Made by a program: the position numbers and the translations under genes | DNA from: G963677445 sp963677445 | GTDB lineage: Bacteria > Bacteroidota > Ignavibacteria > Ignavibacteriales > Melioribacteraceae | Reading direction: 5' to 3' | Length of the DNA stretch: 64,000 nucleotides | NCBI GenBank assembly: GCA_963677445.2 | Contig: CAXXGF010000054.1 | Span: forward strand, 1-64,000 | Notes under the pieces: generated by a model | Told to the model about the DNA's origin: nothing | Databases searched by the model: none | What the model saw: the letters and a program-made list of their open reading frames with translations, nothing else | Part shown: positions 26,108 to 35,178 of the stretch, one piece after another | Position numbering within the stretch: position 1 is the first letter of the stretch | Layout: each line of letters starts with the position of its first letter

Positions 26108-28779
26108 TCAGCCTCCGGGTAATCTATTTGCGCAAACACCAGCCGGTTGTTTAGCCTGTCGGTAACATGAGTCATCATACAATAAAAAACCCCGCTTGAA
26201 GCGGGGTTTTATTCGCGTGGACTTTACAACAGCTAAATTTTCCGTTTCCTCCGCTCTATCATATATTCCGATTATAAGCCCGATAATCGTGAGGGCGCTG
26301 AGGATAAGAGCGAGATATTTTGAAACTACAAAACTCGCGGGAAGATATTTCATAACCACTTTATGCTCTCCTTCAGGAATTATTACGCCCCTGAAACCAT
26401 GATTAAGCCTGATTATCTCCCCCTCTTCCCCGTCAATTGTAACATCCCATCCTTTCGGGAAAAAAGTGTCGCCAAGGAACATAAGATTGTTTCCGGAAGC
26501 TTTAACATCCATCTCAATCTTTTCATCGAGATAATCAACGATTTTCACATTAGCTGTGCTGTCGGGAGTTTCGATTTCAGGTATATCGGTGTCTGTAACA
26601 AAGGCTTTTTCAACAGGGTTAAAGAGCTGATTTTTTACATCATTAAGAAAAAGATAGGGATCGGCTTTTTCAACACTATCAACAAAATATGCTCTTGGCA
26701 GAGCGGTCATATTTTGATAGATAATTCCATCCTTTCCATTATGAATCACTCTCAGATTCGGCTGAGTCATAGGCTTATCGGTGACAATATATTTAACGTT
26801 AAGCATATTCCACATAATGGGATTCACAATGCCAACCACATCAATATAATCCTGGTAAGCTCTCGGCTTTATAGATGAATAACCATAAAAATCCTGGAGT
26901 AGAAAATAGGCGTTGAAATTCTGGTTCTGACGGAACGATCCTGGTGTGCCATCCTGTTTCAGGTTTAATATTCTGTATGGCTGATTATCATCCCGGCTTT
27001 TGATTACCTTTACATATTCAGGTTCTGTAAAAAAACTGATCGACATTTTTGGCGTCCTGCATTTTAACAGGTCTTACATCAATCCTGAGTAAGTCGGTTG
27101 TACTGATAATAATAATAGCTATTATCGCGATATCCGCGCTAACTTTTCTTACCACATAAAAATAACAAATCCAGAAAACCAGGGCCGACGCTCCAAAAGC
27201 GAATAACATATCGCCGGTGAACATTTCCGCCATATAACCTTTCAGCGCGTTATACTGGCCGGCCATCTGCGGTCTGTAATTTTGCAGGCCGGATGCATAA
27301 TCGGCTACTCTTCCTTCAAACCATCCGGCTACAGCCCCTTTAGCCAGAATTGAAATAATGAAAACGCCGGTGAATATAAATGAGGCGTATTTTAAGATAC
27401 TTAACGCTCTTTCATCCATTTCATTTCTAAGATCGATGATTTTCTTAAGACCCATGGCTGCCAGAACTGGAAAACTGAGCTGGGCCAGAATAAGGATCAT
27501 TGAGGGCACTCTGAATTTATTAAAGAATGGCAGGTAATAAAACAAAAGATCATAAAATATCGGGAATGTTCTTCCGAATGAAACCAGAATAGAAAATAAA
27601 CTTAATATAGCGAGAAACTGAACAAAGGGATCTTTACGGTTAACATATACTGAAAAAAGGGCAAGGAAAAATATTATTACTCCCATATACATCGCGACGT
27701 CAACAAATGGCATTTGTCCGAAATAGGTATTTACTTCAGCTTCCCTGTTGTTGCTGAGGGGTCCCTTATAAGTTGAATTTCCAAAACCGTAATAAGATGG
27801 AATAATAAAAGTCATCACCTCACCGGGTGAAAATGACCAGTTTGTAGCATACTGGTAAAAGTCGCTGTCAGCTTTTTTATCCTCCGCCTTTCCTGAATTA
27901 ATATCCAGTATACTTTCTGAACCACGTGTTGAATATTCATTATATTCATAAATCTGGGTCAGGTTATCGGACTGAATAAGAACCGCGATAATAAATGCCC
28001 CCGCGTAAATTCCGAAAGCCTTCATGAATTGATTAGCCGACCTCTTATCCTTTATTGCATATGAACGGATAATTGAGTAAAGAAAATATATTCCCACAGC
28101 CATGCCGGTGTAATAAATTATCTGTACATGCCATCCCTGGAAAGAAAGCTGAACGGCAATAATGAGGATAGCGATATCTCTTAATCTAATCTCCTCCCTG
28201 AAGCGTAAAAGCATCAGAAAGATAAGGGGATAAAAAGCGAGCGCCGTAAGTTTTGTAACATGCCCTATAAACAGAAATAAAATCAGCCCTGTGCTGAATG
28301 AAGTTGATACAGCCCCGAATAAACTAATCAGCCTGTTTTTTGTAAGGTAATAAACAAGGAAAAAACTGTTGAAAGCGAGAATAAGAAGATAAAATGTCCA
28401 CTTGGCATATTCGACATCAAAAAATGTCATATATAAGCTTCTTGCTGATGATATTCCCACCCATATAAAGTTAAACCACGTTATAATCTGTTGATAAACC
28501 GTATGCAGGCATCCCGCAAAATATATAAGGATACCAGAGAGTATAATCCTCTCTTTCATTATCAATAAAACTTTCCAGGCTTTTACTGGTGACAATATCA
28601 CCCGACTGATAAGTTTTGCCCCCGAAATAAAGAGGATAGAAAAAGATGAGGAAAAGTACTAAAATAATTCCTGGAATTATATAAGCAAGATATTTTTCGG
28701 GAACAAGGGAATTCAGGCTGAAATTTTCGAGAGCTCCCTGTTTTTTATCCGGTTTCTGTTTCCGCTTTTGTTTAGACAT
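26108..28779 (-). pseudogene. YfhO-family multi-spanning membrane protein, interrupted by two frameshifts
   Basis: Three consecutive frames together make one YfhO-like protein of about 880 residues: 28779-28471 (N-terminal TM and CGMPAYGLSTD), 28490-27018 (about ten TM helices, GHVTKLTALAFYPLIFLMLL and PVLAAMGLKKIIDL) and 27046-26108 (extracytoplasmic domain, PFPKGW-like FFPKGWDVTIDG, final TM). Frame changes occur near 28480-28495 and at the A7 run 27029-27035: six A's would join DQFF to TEPEYVKV. Family members are glycosyltransferase-like proteins that decorate cell-surface polymers. It is part of a minus-strand envelope cluster with two glycosyltransferases. The tail after 26210 reads through a terminator and is probably not native. 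Confidence 0.8.
26184..26210 (-). terminator. Rho-independent terminator at the end of the YfhO gene
   Basis: AAAACCCCGC, loop TTGAA, GCGGGGTTTT: a 10-bp stem that on the minus strand ends in six U residues. It lies inside the annotated tail of the YfhO frame, implying that the true stop is near 26210 in a neighbouring frame. It also isolates mnmE from the upstream cluster. Confidence 0.88.
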
Positions 28780-28789
28780 GCTGTTTCCT

Positions 28790-29914
28790 TTATCTCTGAT
28801 TTTTATTTATTAACTCCATCATACCGGCAACAAACCTTTTCCAGGAATATTTCTCTGATTCATCCCGGATATTTTTTGTAAATGGCTCTTCCAGCTCTTT
28901 TTTGTAAAATTTTTCAATCGCGTCGGCAAGTTCAATATGATTGCCTTTTTCAAAGAGCAGGCCGTTAACTCCCTCCTCTATTTCTTCTGCGAGTCCTCCC
29001 GCGTCGGAGGCAATTACAGGCTTATTAAAATTTTGAGCTATGCCGGCGATTCCGCTCTGGGTGGCGCTTTTATATGGAAGCACAACAACATCGGCAGCCG
29101 AAAAATAATACCTTACCTTTTCATCAGGAATATACTTATCATGAAATATAATCCTGTCATTGATCTTAAGATTTTGCGCGAGTGAAATATATTTTTCCTT
29201 TTTTGAATAAAATTCTCCGGCCACAATAATGGTAAAATCAAGTTTTACTTTGAGCAGAGCCGCCGCTCTTATAAGCACATCAAGCCCTTTATAATCCCTG
29301 ATCAATCCGAAAAAAAGCAGGACATTTTTACCGGTGACACCTATCTCCTCCCTCGCTTCCTCCTTCTTTACCAATTCACCATAGGTGTTATATACAGGAT
29401 GAAAAAGGAGAGAATAATTTACATTCCTTTTTAGCGACAAAAGATCATTCATCACCGCCTTCGAAAGGAGAATATAGTTATTAACCGAATTAAGGAACCA
29501 CCCGGTAAAAATTTTATCACCCGGTTTATTTTCATGGGGAATGATATTATGACAAATGGATATTTTCTTAATATTTTTCCCCGCCGCGCGTGAAATAGTT
29601 CCAAGGCAGGGCCCGAAAAATGGCATCCAGTGAACAAGAATAAGAAGGTCGGGATTTTTTCTTTTAATCAGCCTTCCCGCTTTTATCCAGGATATTGGAT
29701 TAACCGAATCAATAATCCTCTCACCTGTTACCCTTTTTTCCACAATATTTTCTTCAAACTGCGTTTTGCCTGGAAAAAAAACAGCCGGGTACTGCCTATT
29801 ATAATTAATTACATCAACTTCATGCTCTTTAATGAGCTCATCAAATAATTGTCCGGTAAAACCGGCTATTCCTCCTCTGTAGGGATATGCCGGCGACACA
29901 ATAACTATTTTCAT
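28790..29914 (-). CDS. GT4-family glycosyltransferase
   Basis: 374 residues from the preferred start at 29914 (MKIVIVSPAYPYRGGIAGFT); an upstream ATG at 29941 adds nine residues. GT-B fold: N-terminal Rossmann with a Gly-rich loop, then LLFFGLIRDYKGLDVLIRAA (donor-domain start) and the C-terminal VVLPYKSATQSGIAGIAQNF containing the E/S-x7-E-like nucleotide-sugar region, GLAEEIEEGVNGLLF. It probably adds a sugar to a surface polysaccharide or glycolipid; donor and acceptor are unknown. It lies 10 bases before the YfhO gene, consistent with an operon. Confidence 0.88.
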   Translation of the reverse strand: MKIVIVSPAYPYRGGIAGFTGQLFDELIKEHEVDVINYNRQYPAVFFPGKTQFEENIVEKRVTGERIIDSVNPISWIKAGRLIKRKNPDLLILVHWMPFFGPCLGTISRAAGKNIKKISICHNIIPHENKPGDKIFTGWFLNSVNNYILLSKAVMNDLLSLKRNVNYSLLFHPVYNTYGELVKKEEAREEIGVTGKNVLLFFGLIRDYKGLDVLIRAAALLKVKLDFTIIVAGEFYSKKEKYISLAQNLKINDRIIFHDKYIPDEKVRYYFSAADVVVLPYKSATQSGIAGIAQNFNKPVIASDAGGLAEEIEEGVNGLLFEKGNHIELADAIEKFYKKELEEPFTKNIRDESEKYSWKRFVAGMMELINKNQR

Positions 29915-30012
29915 CTTTTCACAAAATAATAAGGTAACCAAATAAGTAAAAATAAGAAAAATAGTGCTCTTTATTAAAGGATTTTGGAAAAGGATTTGAG
30001 AGGAAACAAAAA

Positions 30013-30032
30013 AGGGCTGAAATATCAGCCCT
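30013..30032 (-). terminator. Terminator at the end of the GT2 gene
   Basis: AGGGCTGA, loop AATA, TCAGCCCT; on the minus strand it is followed by six U residues. It overlaps the stop codon of the GT2 gene (30025-30027), so the GT2 gene is probably a separate transcript from the GT4 gene. Confidence 0.85.
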
Positions 30033-31101
30033 GATCTTTAATATTATATTCCTTATCATCAGTAAAATTATGTACCATAATTTCCCCGAGCAGACCAATG
30101 GAGAAAAACTGAACGCCAACAATAATCAGAAGCATACCGAGAAAAAGGAGCGGGCGATTGCTTAAAGGCTGATTATAAAATATCCATTCTATTGAAAGAT
30201 AAAGACTCACAATAAAACCGAGCAGAAAACTTATCATTCCCAGCAAACCAAAAAGATGCATAGGGCGTTTGATATAACGGGTGGTGAAAAGCACCGTCAT
30301 CAGGTCAACAGAACCCTTAAAGAAACGTGAAATCCCAAATTTTGTTTTGCCAAATTTTCTCGCCTGATGTTTTACGGCTATTTCCGAAATTCTGAATCCC
30401 TGCCAGTCGGCCAGAACCGGTATATATCGATGAAGCTCTCCATAAAGATTAACACTTTTTACAACTTCAACACGGTAAGCTTTCAGTCCGCAGTTGAAAT
30501 CATGAATTTTTATTCCCGATGTAATCTGGGTGACAAAATTAAAAAAACGTGAGGTATACTTTTTAATAAACGGATCGTGCCTGACTTTTTTCCACCCCGA
30601 TACCAGGTCATAACCCTGCTCAAGTTTTTTAAGCAGGTTGGGAATTTCGGCCGGATCATCCTGAAGATCGGCGTCCATAGTTACAACAACATCCCCTTTA
30701 ACAGCCTTAAAGCCTATTTCGAGAGCGGCAGATTTTCCATAGTTTGTTCTGAAACTTATGTAGCGGACTTTATTATCCTTCTTCCTGAGGTCTTTAATAA
30801 TTCCGAGGGAATTATCTGTGCTGCCATCATCAACAAACAGTATTTCATAATCACATGATATACGGTTTACCGCTTTTATTATTTCATTATATAATAATCT
30901 GAGCGATTCATCTTCATTATATAAAGGAACCAGTACAGATAGTTTACGAAATCTGAATTTAATTATTTGCCCCGATTTTGAACTTTTGGACGAATTACTC
31001 CTTTTACGATAAATATAACGCCGCCTGGGAGCTCGTTTATTTTGATCCTGAGCCGGCTTTTGTTCGTTCTTTTTTTCTTTATTGGTGTCTGATGGATTCA
31101 A
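30025..31101 (-). CDS. GT2-family polyprenyl-phosphate glycosyltransferase (DPM1/GtrB-like)
   Basis: 358 residues. GT-A domain: LSVLVPLYNEDESL (about 54-67), FVDDGSTDNS, VVVTMDADLQDDP (DxD metal site), followed by two C-terminal transmembrane helices (LFGLLGMISFLLGFIVSLYL and FLGMLLIIVGVQFFSIGLLG). This layout matches enzymes that load a sugar onto undecaprenyl phosphate. Odd feature: a roughly 50-residue N-terminal tail very rich in Lys, Arg, Asn and Gln (KRAPRRRYIYRKRSNSSKSS). If the start is right, this tail may bind the membrane surface; no internal start gives an obvious better fit. Confidence 0.88.
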   Translation of the reverse strand: MNPSDTNKEKKNEQKPAQDQNKRAPRRRYIYRKRSNSSKSSKSGQIIKFRFRKLSVLVPLYNEDESLRLLYNEIIKAVNRISCDYEILFVDDGSTDNSLGIIKDLRKKDNKVRYISFRTNYGKSAALEIGFKAVKGDVVVTMDADLQDDPAEIPNLLKKLEQGYDLVSGWKKVRHDPFIKKYTSRFFNFVTQITSGIKIHDFNCGLKAYRVEVVKSVNLYGELHRYIPVLADWQGFRISEIAVKHQARKFGKTKFGISRFFKGSVDLMTVLFTTRYIKRPMHLFGLLGMISFLLGFIVSLYLSIEWIFYNQPLSNRPLLFLGMLLIIVGVQFFSIGLLGEIMVHNFTDDKEYNIKDQG

Positions 31102-31246
31102 ATGTTTTTCCGAAATAATTTTGAATATTCAGAAGCAAATTTACTCTAATATAAAAAGAAAATCAATTTAACGATTTGGCAATTATTTATTTATTGATTA
31201 ATCCTCTCGCTATCTTTAGATTACTGCAAATAAAAATAACTCTTTT

Positions 31247-31582
31247 ATGGGAGCAATTATATACTGGGGAATAATCAGAACAGCAATTCTGATCCCCACA
31301 CTCTGGCTTTTGCTGGAGTATCTCGAATACAAATTCTGGTGGATGATAGTCAGCATGTCAGTTTATGGCGTTATTATTCATCCGGCGGTAATTCAGTATA
31401 AAATGTTTATAAAAAAGAACAAACCGGTCCTTACCGATACTTTATGTTCTTCATGTAAACATTTTGATGAATCTGCCGTACTGTGTATGAAACATGATAA
31501 ACATCCCACTGTTGATGAACTTCCGTGTGAAGGTATTCACTGGGAACCGGTATTAAATCGCCATGAAAAAAAGAACGCGTAA
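31247..31582 (+). CDS. Small membrane protein with a cysteine cluster, unknown
   Basis: 111 residues. Two hydrophobic N-terminal segments (about 4-25 and 29-50), then a soluble tail with LCSSCKHFDE, LCMKHDKHP and LPCEGIHW: four Cys plus several His, likely a metal site facing one side of the membrane. The next gene starts inside its last 20 bases. Not a family I recognise by name. Confidence 0.7.
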   Translation: MGAIIYWGIIRTAILIPTLWLLLEYLEYKFWWMIVSMSVYGVIIHPAVIQYKMFIKKNKPVLTDTLCSSCKHFDESAVLCMKHDKHPTVDELPCEGIHWEPVLNRHEKKNA

Positions 31583-31802
31583 AATAGAAGTAAATGTAAA
31601 TGGTGAAAATCCTGTGCGGACAATTGTATTCTGTACACAGTGTGGCGCTCAACTGGACGATTTTACCTTTTCCGAAATTTGTGGTGACAAAGAAAAGCTG
31701 AAAGAAAATTTCAAAAATTGCTGCGAGACAGGAAAATTTAAAGGTGATTTTTGTTCGAAGCTTTTTATTTCTGAATTTGGCGAGGATGAAAATCTCTCCT
31801 GA
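31563..31802 (+). CDS. Small cysteine-rich protein, unknown
   Basis: 79 residues with FCTQCGAQ, EICGD, NCCETG and DFCSK: six Cys, suggesting a zinc ribbon or other metal-binding fold. No signal peptide. It overlaps the upstream gene by 20 bases in another frame and converges with the binding-protein gene on the other strand (38-base overlap). The conserved pairing with a Cys-rich membrane protein suggests a joint role that the sequence does not name. Confidence 0.6.
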   Translation: MKKRTRKIEVNVNGENPVRTIVFCTQCGAQLDDFTFSEICGDKEKLKENFKNCCETGKFKGDFCSKLFISEFGEDENLS

Positions 31803-32571
31803 TTCGGTTATTTAAATTTTCCAGAGCTTCGGTAAATCTCGGACCAGGCCTGAAAAATAAATCGGGCTCAACTATTATCACATTATCATTTTTTACCGCT
31901 TTAAGATTTTTCCATTCACTATATACCCCGGTAATATTAATCTGACTTTCTTCCATTCCTGAGATAATAATAATATCAGGATTACTCACCAATATCTCTT
32001 CCCTGCTGAATACCGGATAATTCATATCTGTCCGGCACGCGATGTTTTTTAAGCCGCAGTACTTCAGAAACTCATTTATATATGTATTACACCCCGCCGC
32101 CATTACCGGCTGAATGGAAACCAGAAAAATTGATTTTTTTTCGGCAGTATCTCTTTCCATTTTTACTTTCTCTACGCAAGCATTCCACTCAGCTATATGT
32201 TTTTCAGCAACTTCACTAATATTAAATATTCCGGATATATCACGGTAGGTTTTTTTTATCCCCTCAAAATCACGGGGATTTGAAATAAAAACTTTAAAAC
32301 CTGCTTCTTTAAGTTTTTCATAATTACCTTTTGTATTTCCCTCAACCGTTATAAAAATAAGGTCGGGCGAGATCATCAATATTTTTTCGAGATCAATATT
32401 GAGCAGATCACCTACTTTGGGAATTGAATCTGAAACCGGGGGGTAATTGCAGTAAGTTGTATTCCCGGCGAGTTTGTTTTCCAGACCGAGTGAAAATACC
32501 ATTTCTGTCAGATTTGGAGCGAGGGTAATTATTTTTTCCGGAGCTTCGGGAATAAAAAGCTCATACCCCAT
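31765..32571 (-). CDS. BtuF/FhuD-like substrate-binding protein, N-terminus probably lost to a frameshift
   Basis: Helical-backbone metal-receptor (TroA/BtuF) fold: PEKIITLAPNLTEMVFSLGL, VGDLLNIDLEKILMISPDLI, YPVFSREEILVSNPDIIII. Such proteins deliver cobalamin, haem or siderophores to ABC importers; no permease or ATPase gene is nearby. The frame's ATG at 32571 leaves no export signal. Upstream, ATG 32678 starts MTLSKVYLKK and, after one base is added in the T6 run 32649-32654, continues IIFVLLFYFIIPGIYSAQ, a good signal peptide in frame. Full gene is then likely 31765-32678. A cobalamin role would fit the B12-dependent MetH encoded further on, but this is inference. Confidence 0.78.
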   Translation of the reverse strand: MGYELFIPEAPEKIITLAPNLTEMVFSLGLENKLAGNTTYCNYPPVSDSIPKVGDLLNIDLEKILMISPDLIFITVEGNTKGNYEKLKEAGFKVFISNPRDFEGIKKTYRDISGIFNISEVAEKHIAEWNACVEKVKMERDTAEKKSIFLVSIQPVMAAGCNTYINEFLKYCGLKNIACRTDMNYPVFSREEILVSNPDIIIISGMEESQINITGVYSEWKNLKAVKNDNVIIVEPDLFFRPGPRFTEALENLNNRIRRDFHPRQIQK

Positions 32572-32778
32572 ATCATCTGTGAAAACCCCGTTTCTCTGTG
32601 CCGAATAAATACCGGGTATAATAAAGTAAAAAAGCAGAACGAAAATTATTTTTTCAAATATACTTTTGATAATGTCATTCTCCCGTTGTTTAATAAAGAC
32701 AAGTTTCCCCTGAAAAGATAAATAAATCTAAATAACTTAACTATTTATTAATACTATTTTTTTCATTATTTTTGCCCT

Positions 32779-32854
32779 GCATCCTTAGCTCAGTTGGCAG
32801 AGCATCGGACTCTTAATCCGCAGGTCGGGGGTTCGAGCCCCCCAGGATGCACCA
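32779..32854 (+). tRNA. tRNA-Lys (anticodon CTT)
   Basis: Full cloverleaf: acceptor GCATCCT/AGGATGC, D-arm TAGCTCAGTTGGCAGAGCA, anticodon loop CTCTTAA (CTT), T-arm GGGGGTTCGAGCCCCC, with CCA encoded at 32852-32854. Followed by a terminator-like hairpin. Confidence 0.97.
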
Positions 32855-32870
32855 GGATTATATAATTTTG

Positions 32871-32918
32871 AAAGCGCTTATTCGCTAAGTTTATATTTGC
32901 GGACAGGCGCTTTTTTTT
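32871..32918 (+). terminator. Terminator after tRNA-Lys
   Basis: AAAGCGC (32871-32877) pairs with GCGCTTT (32907-32913) across a 29-base loop and is followed by eight T. It lies 16 bases after the CCA end. Confidence 0.65.
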
Positions 32919-33620
32919 ATCCGGGTTGAACAAAAGAGAATTGTTTTGGGTAACGGAACCGGCAATTGATATTTTTCGCGTTTTGAATATAACCCGGCAT
33001 TATCTTTCTTTTATCGGCAGAATATTGAATAGTCAGTAGGAAGTAATATTCTACGCAAAATGGCAAAATTTCAATTAACAATTATAAAAGACAATTGATA
33101 AATATTCCATGAGCTCAAAAATTTATCGCACTTTGGCGATTTTATTGAGGCGTAATTTTCTCGCTGAAATGAAACAAAAAGAACTTTATTCTTTAATCTT
33201 TTACCTTCCAGGCAACAAGAATATATTTGAGAGAAAAAGCCAGTCATTTTTTTACGAATATTTTGACTTCTCACCGGATTATAGAGATCTCAAGGTTGAT
33301 CAAACCCCTCCCTTCCTATCCTTGAAGAATTTTCGATAGATTGTAATTAGTTAAATTGTTGCTGTTAATTTTTAAATTTGGTGTTATTCCAAATTGGGGT
33401 TCCTTAATAGCAATGGCAGACCCTCAAAAATTTGAATCTTATTGCCTTTATAACCTGGGCATTATTTCCCGCGGCGCTAATGGACACAGAAAAAAAAGGA
33501 TTACAATGATAAGAATGATTGTCAGTATATTTTAATAAAATATAAAACTGAATCATCTTAAATTATCAATTGTCAATTATCCATTAACTGACTTTCCACT
33601 TCTTGCTCTGACAGTTTAGG

Positions 33621-33668
33621 CTCTTATCACCACACTAACGCCAACATGTTGAAGATAATCCGGAGAGC
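33621..33668. repeat. 48-bp dispersed element, copy A
   Basis: CTCTTATCACCACACTAACG ... ACATGTTGAAGATAATCCGG AGAGC. Its reverse complement recurs at 52151-52199 with about 42 of 48 bases matching. Both copies are in gene-free gaps next to CTGGCAGAGCCAG-type hairpins. Confidence 0.65.
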
Positions 33669-33781
33669 AAAATTTGTCAAAAAAGCCTGCTAATAACATG
33701 TTGCCGATAGTCAGGCCGCGATTCAAAATCCATAAGCTGATGGAGTCAGAAAAAGAAAAGTTATCGATCAGCTCAAGGATA

Positions 33782-33922
33782 GTCCTCCCCCGTCTTCAAA
33801 GAAAAACACTTTGAATCCACCCCCTCCAAAGGGGGATATTTCAAATATTTGGATTGTTTGACAAATATCCCCCTTCGGAGGGGGTGGCAATGAAGCGCCT
33901 TTCTTCATTGACGGGGGAGGAC
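33782..33922. repeat. 141-bp hairpin element
   Basis: Ends are perfect 13-bp inverted repeats GTCCTCCCCCGTC (33782-33794) and GACGGGGGAGGAC (33910-33922). Inside, CCACCCCCTCC pairs with GGAGGGGGTGG and AAAGGGGGATATTT with AAATATCCCCCTT, so the whole element folds into one long stem. It encodes nothing and could be a MITE-like or REP-like unit. The left arm recurs at 18265-18306. Confidence 0.75.
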
Positions 33923-34095
33923 ACACCTCGAGTGACTACGAAACTTATACCTGGCAATAAAACTTTCTACTTGCTGATAAATTTCTTGCCAATTTTCGTA
34001 GAATTCAATTTCTTATTGAATATATTACCCCCCGTTTTGCCAGGGGGAACTTTTCCCCTTTGTGGTGTTTTCCTCAAGCCTTGCCTGGGGAATAT

Positions 34096-35178
34096 TTAGT
34101 TATTTAATACAAAATCTTTCATTTTTTCAGCGATAAGCCGGTTATAATAATCATTCGGGTGCCCGTCAGAAGGAAGAAAATATTGTTTTCTTTCATTTTT
34201 TCCTTTTAACAGAGCATCTTTCTGAATGATATCCCGCGCTGAAATATAAGACACCCCAAGGATCTTAAATTCATCAATTATAAATTCTGTTCTCCAGTCA
34301 GTTTTATTGCTGAAGATATCTCTGTCACTTTCCATGTCCCTGAAAGGATGAAACAATACAAAAAGAAACTTCAGCTTTTTTTTCCTTAACTCCGTGACAA
34401 TCTGATTAATGAGGTATTTATTTACCTCTAAAATTTCTTTTTTCCTGTTTTCATTTCCGCTAAATATTTTAAAGAAAGGAGACAAATGTTTGTTCCGCAT
34501 AAGAAATGACAGAGCGTAGCTGTTTATTTCGGGCGGATTTTCATCGAGGAATTTTAACGCTTCTTTTCCTATCTTTATGTCTCCCTGAACAACACGGTCA
34601 TTCCTGATATGGAAAAATGGCTTTTGTCCGCTTCTGAATGACATCACTGACCGGTCCGTGTCGAGAGTCATAAAACTCAGAATAATAACCGGATCATCAT
34701 ATAGATGAATTGTATTTTTTAAAAGCAGGTAAATCTGCCCCAGTCCGTAGCCATTAACTCCGTAATTCAGCAGATAATTATCTTCAGAAAATTCATCGTC
34801 GTTATTCAGAATATCCTGAAATTTGTTTTCCGCAACCGAAGCGGCGAATGAGTCGCCATATAAAAGGACCGCTTTTTTTTCACCGGCGCTGTTACTATCA
34901 TGATGAAGCAAAGAGATTGAATCAAAATTTCCTGTCCAGCCTAAAATTGGATGAGGATTGGACGGTGGAATATACTTATCATTCGTTAATGCCGCTAATT
35001 TCCAGTAATCTTCATCTAACCAGCTTGCGTATAATGATGGATTACGAAGCTTCGGAAAAAAATTTGTATAACCAAACAAATTTGCCCTGAAAAAAATCTC
35101 AACCATAATCATCCCTGTAAAAACTGAGATACAAATAATCAATAATATAGCAAATCTGCTCAACGGGGATTTTTTCAT
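34096..35178 (-). CDS. Membrane-anchored SGNH/GDSL-type hydrolase-like protein
   Basis: 360 residues. One N-terminal transmembrane anchor (about 9-28, FAILLIICISVFTGMIMVEI), then an SGNH-like domain: LLYGDSFAAS (Ser110 in the GDS motif), NYGVNGYGLGQ (the G/N block), and SDGHPNDYYN (Asp338, His340) close to the C-terminus. SGNH proteins act as esterases or acyltransferases, often on surface polysaccharides. Gene neighbours do not define the substrate. It is a monocistronic minus-strand gene. Confidence 0.78.
   Translation of the reverse strand: MKKSPLSRFAILLIICISVFTGMIMVEIFFRANLFGYTNFFPKLRNPSLYASWLDEDYWKLAALTNDKYIPPSNPHPILGWTGNFDSISLLHHDSNSAGEKKAVLLYGDSFAASVAENKFQDILNNDDEFSEDNYLLNYGVNGYGLGQIYLLLKNTIHLYDDPVIILSFMTLDTDRSVMSFRSGQKPFFHIRNDRVVQGDIKIGKEALKFLDENPPEINSYALSFLMRNKHLSPFFKIFSGNENRKKEILEVNKYLINQIVTELRKKKLKFLFVLFHPFRDMESDRDIFSNKTDWRTEFIIDEFKILGVSYISARDIIQKDALLKGKNERKQYFLPSDGHPNDYYNRLIAEKMKDFVLNN

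Larger units (their letters stand above)
32919..34095. other. Long gene-free gap with repeats
   Basis: About 1.2 kb between tRNA-Lys and the SGNH hydrolase. Contents: a reversed R2 copy (33037-33072, TTCTACGCAAAATGGCAAAA), a 48-bp element shared with 52151 (33621-33668), a diverged GCTGATGGAGTCAGAA hairpin unit (33738-33753), the long hairpin 33782-33922 and another R2 relative (about 33988-34020). Short frames at 33071-33339 lack ribosome sites and family features and are not called. Confidence 0.55.

Noticed and set aside
33071..33339. Two overlapping short frames after tRNA-Lys
   Set aside because: Opposite strands over the same bases, no ribosome site, no signal or domain pattern; treated as chance frames.
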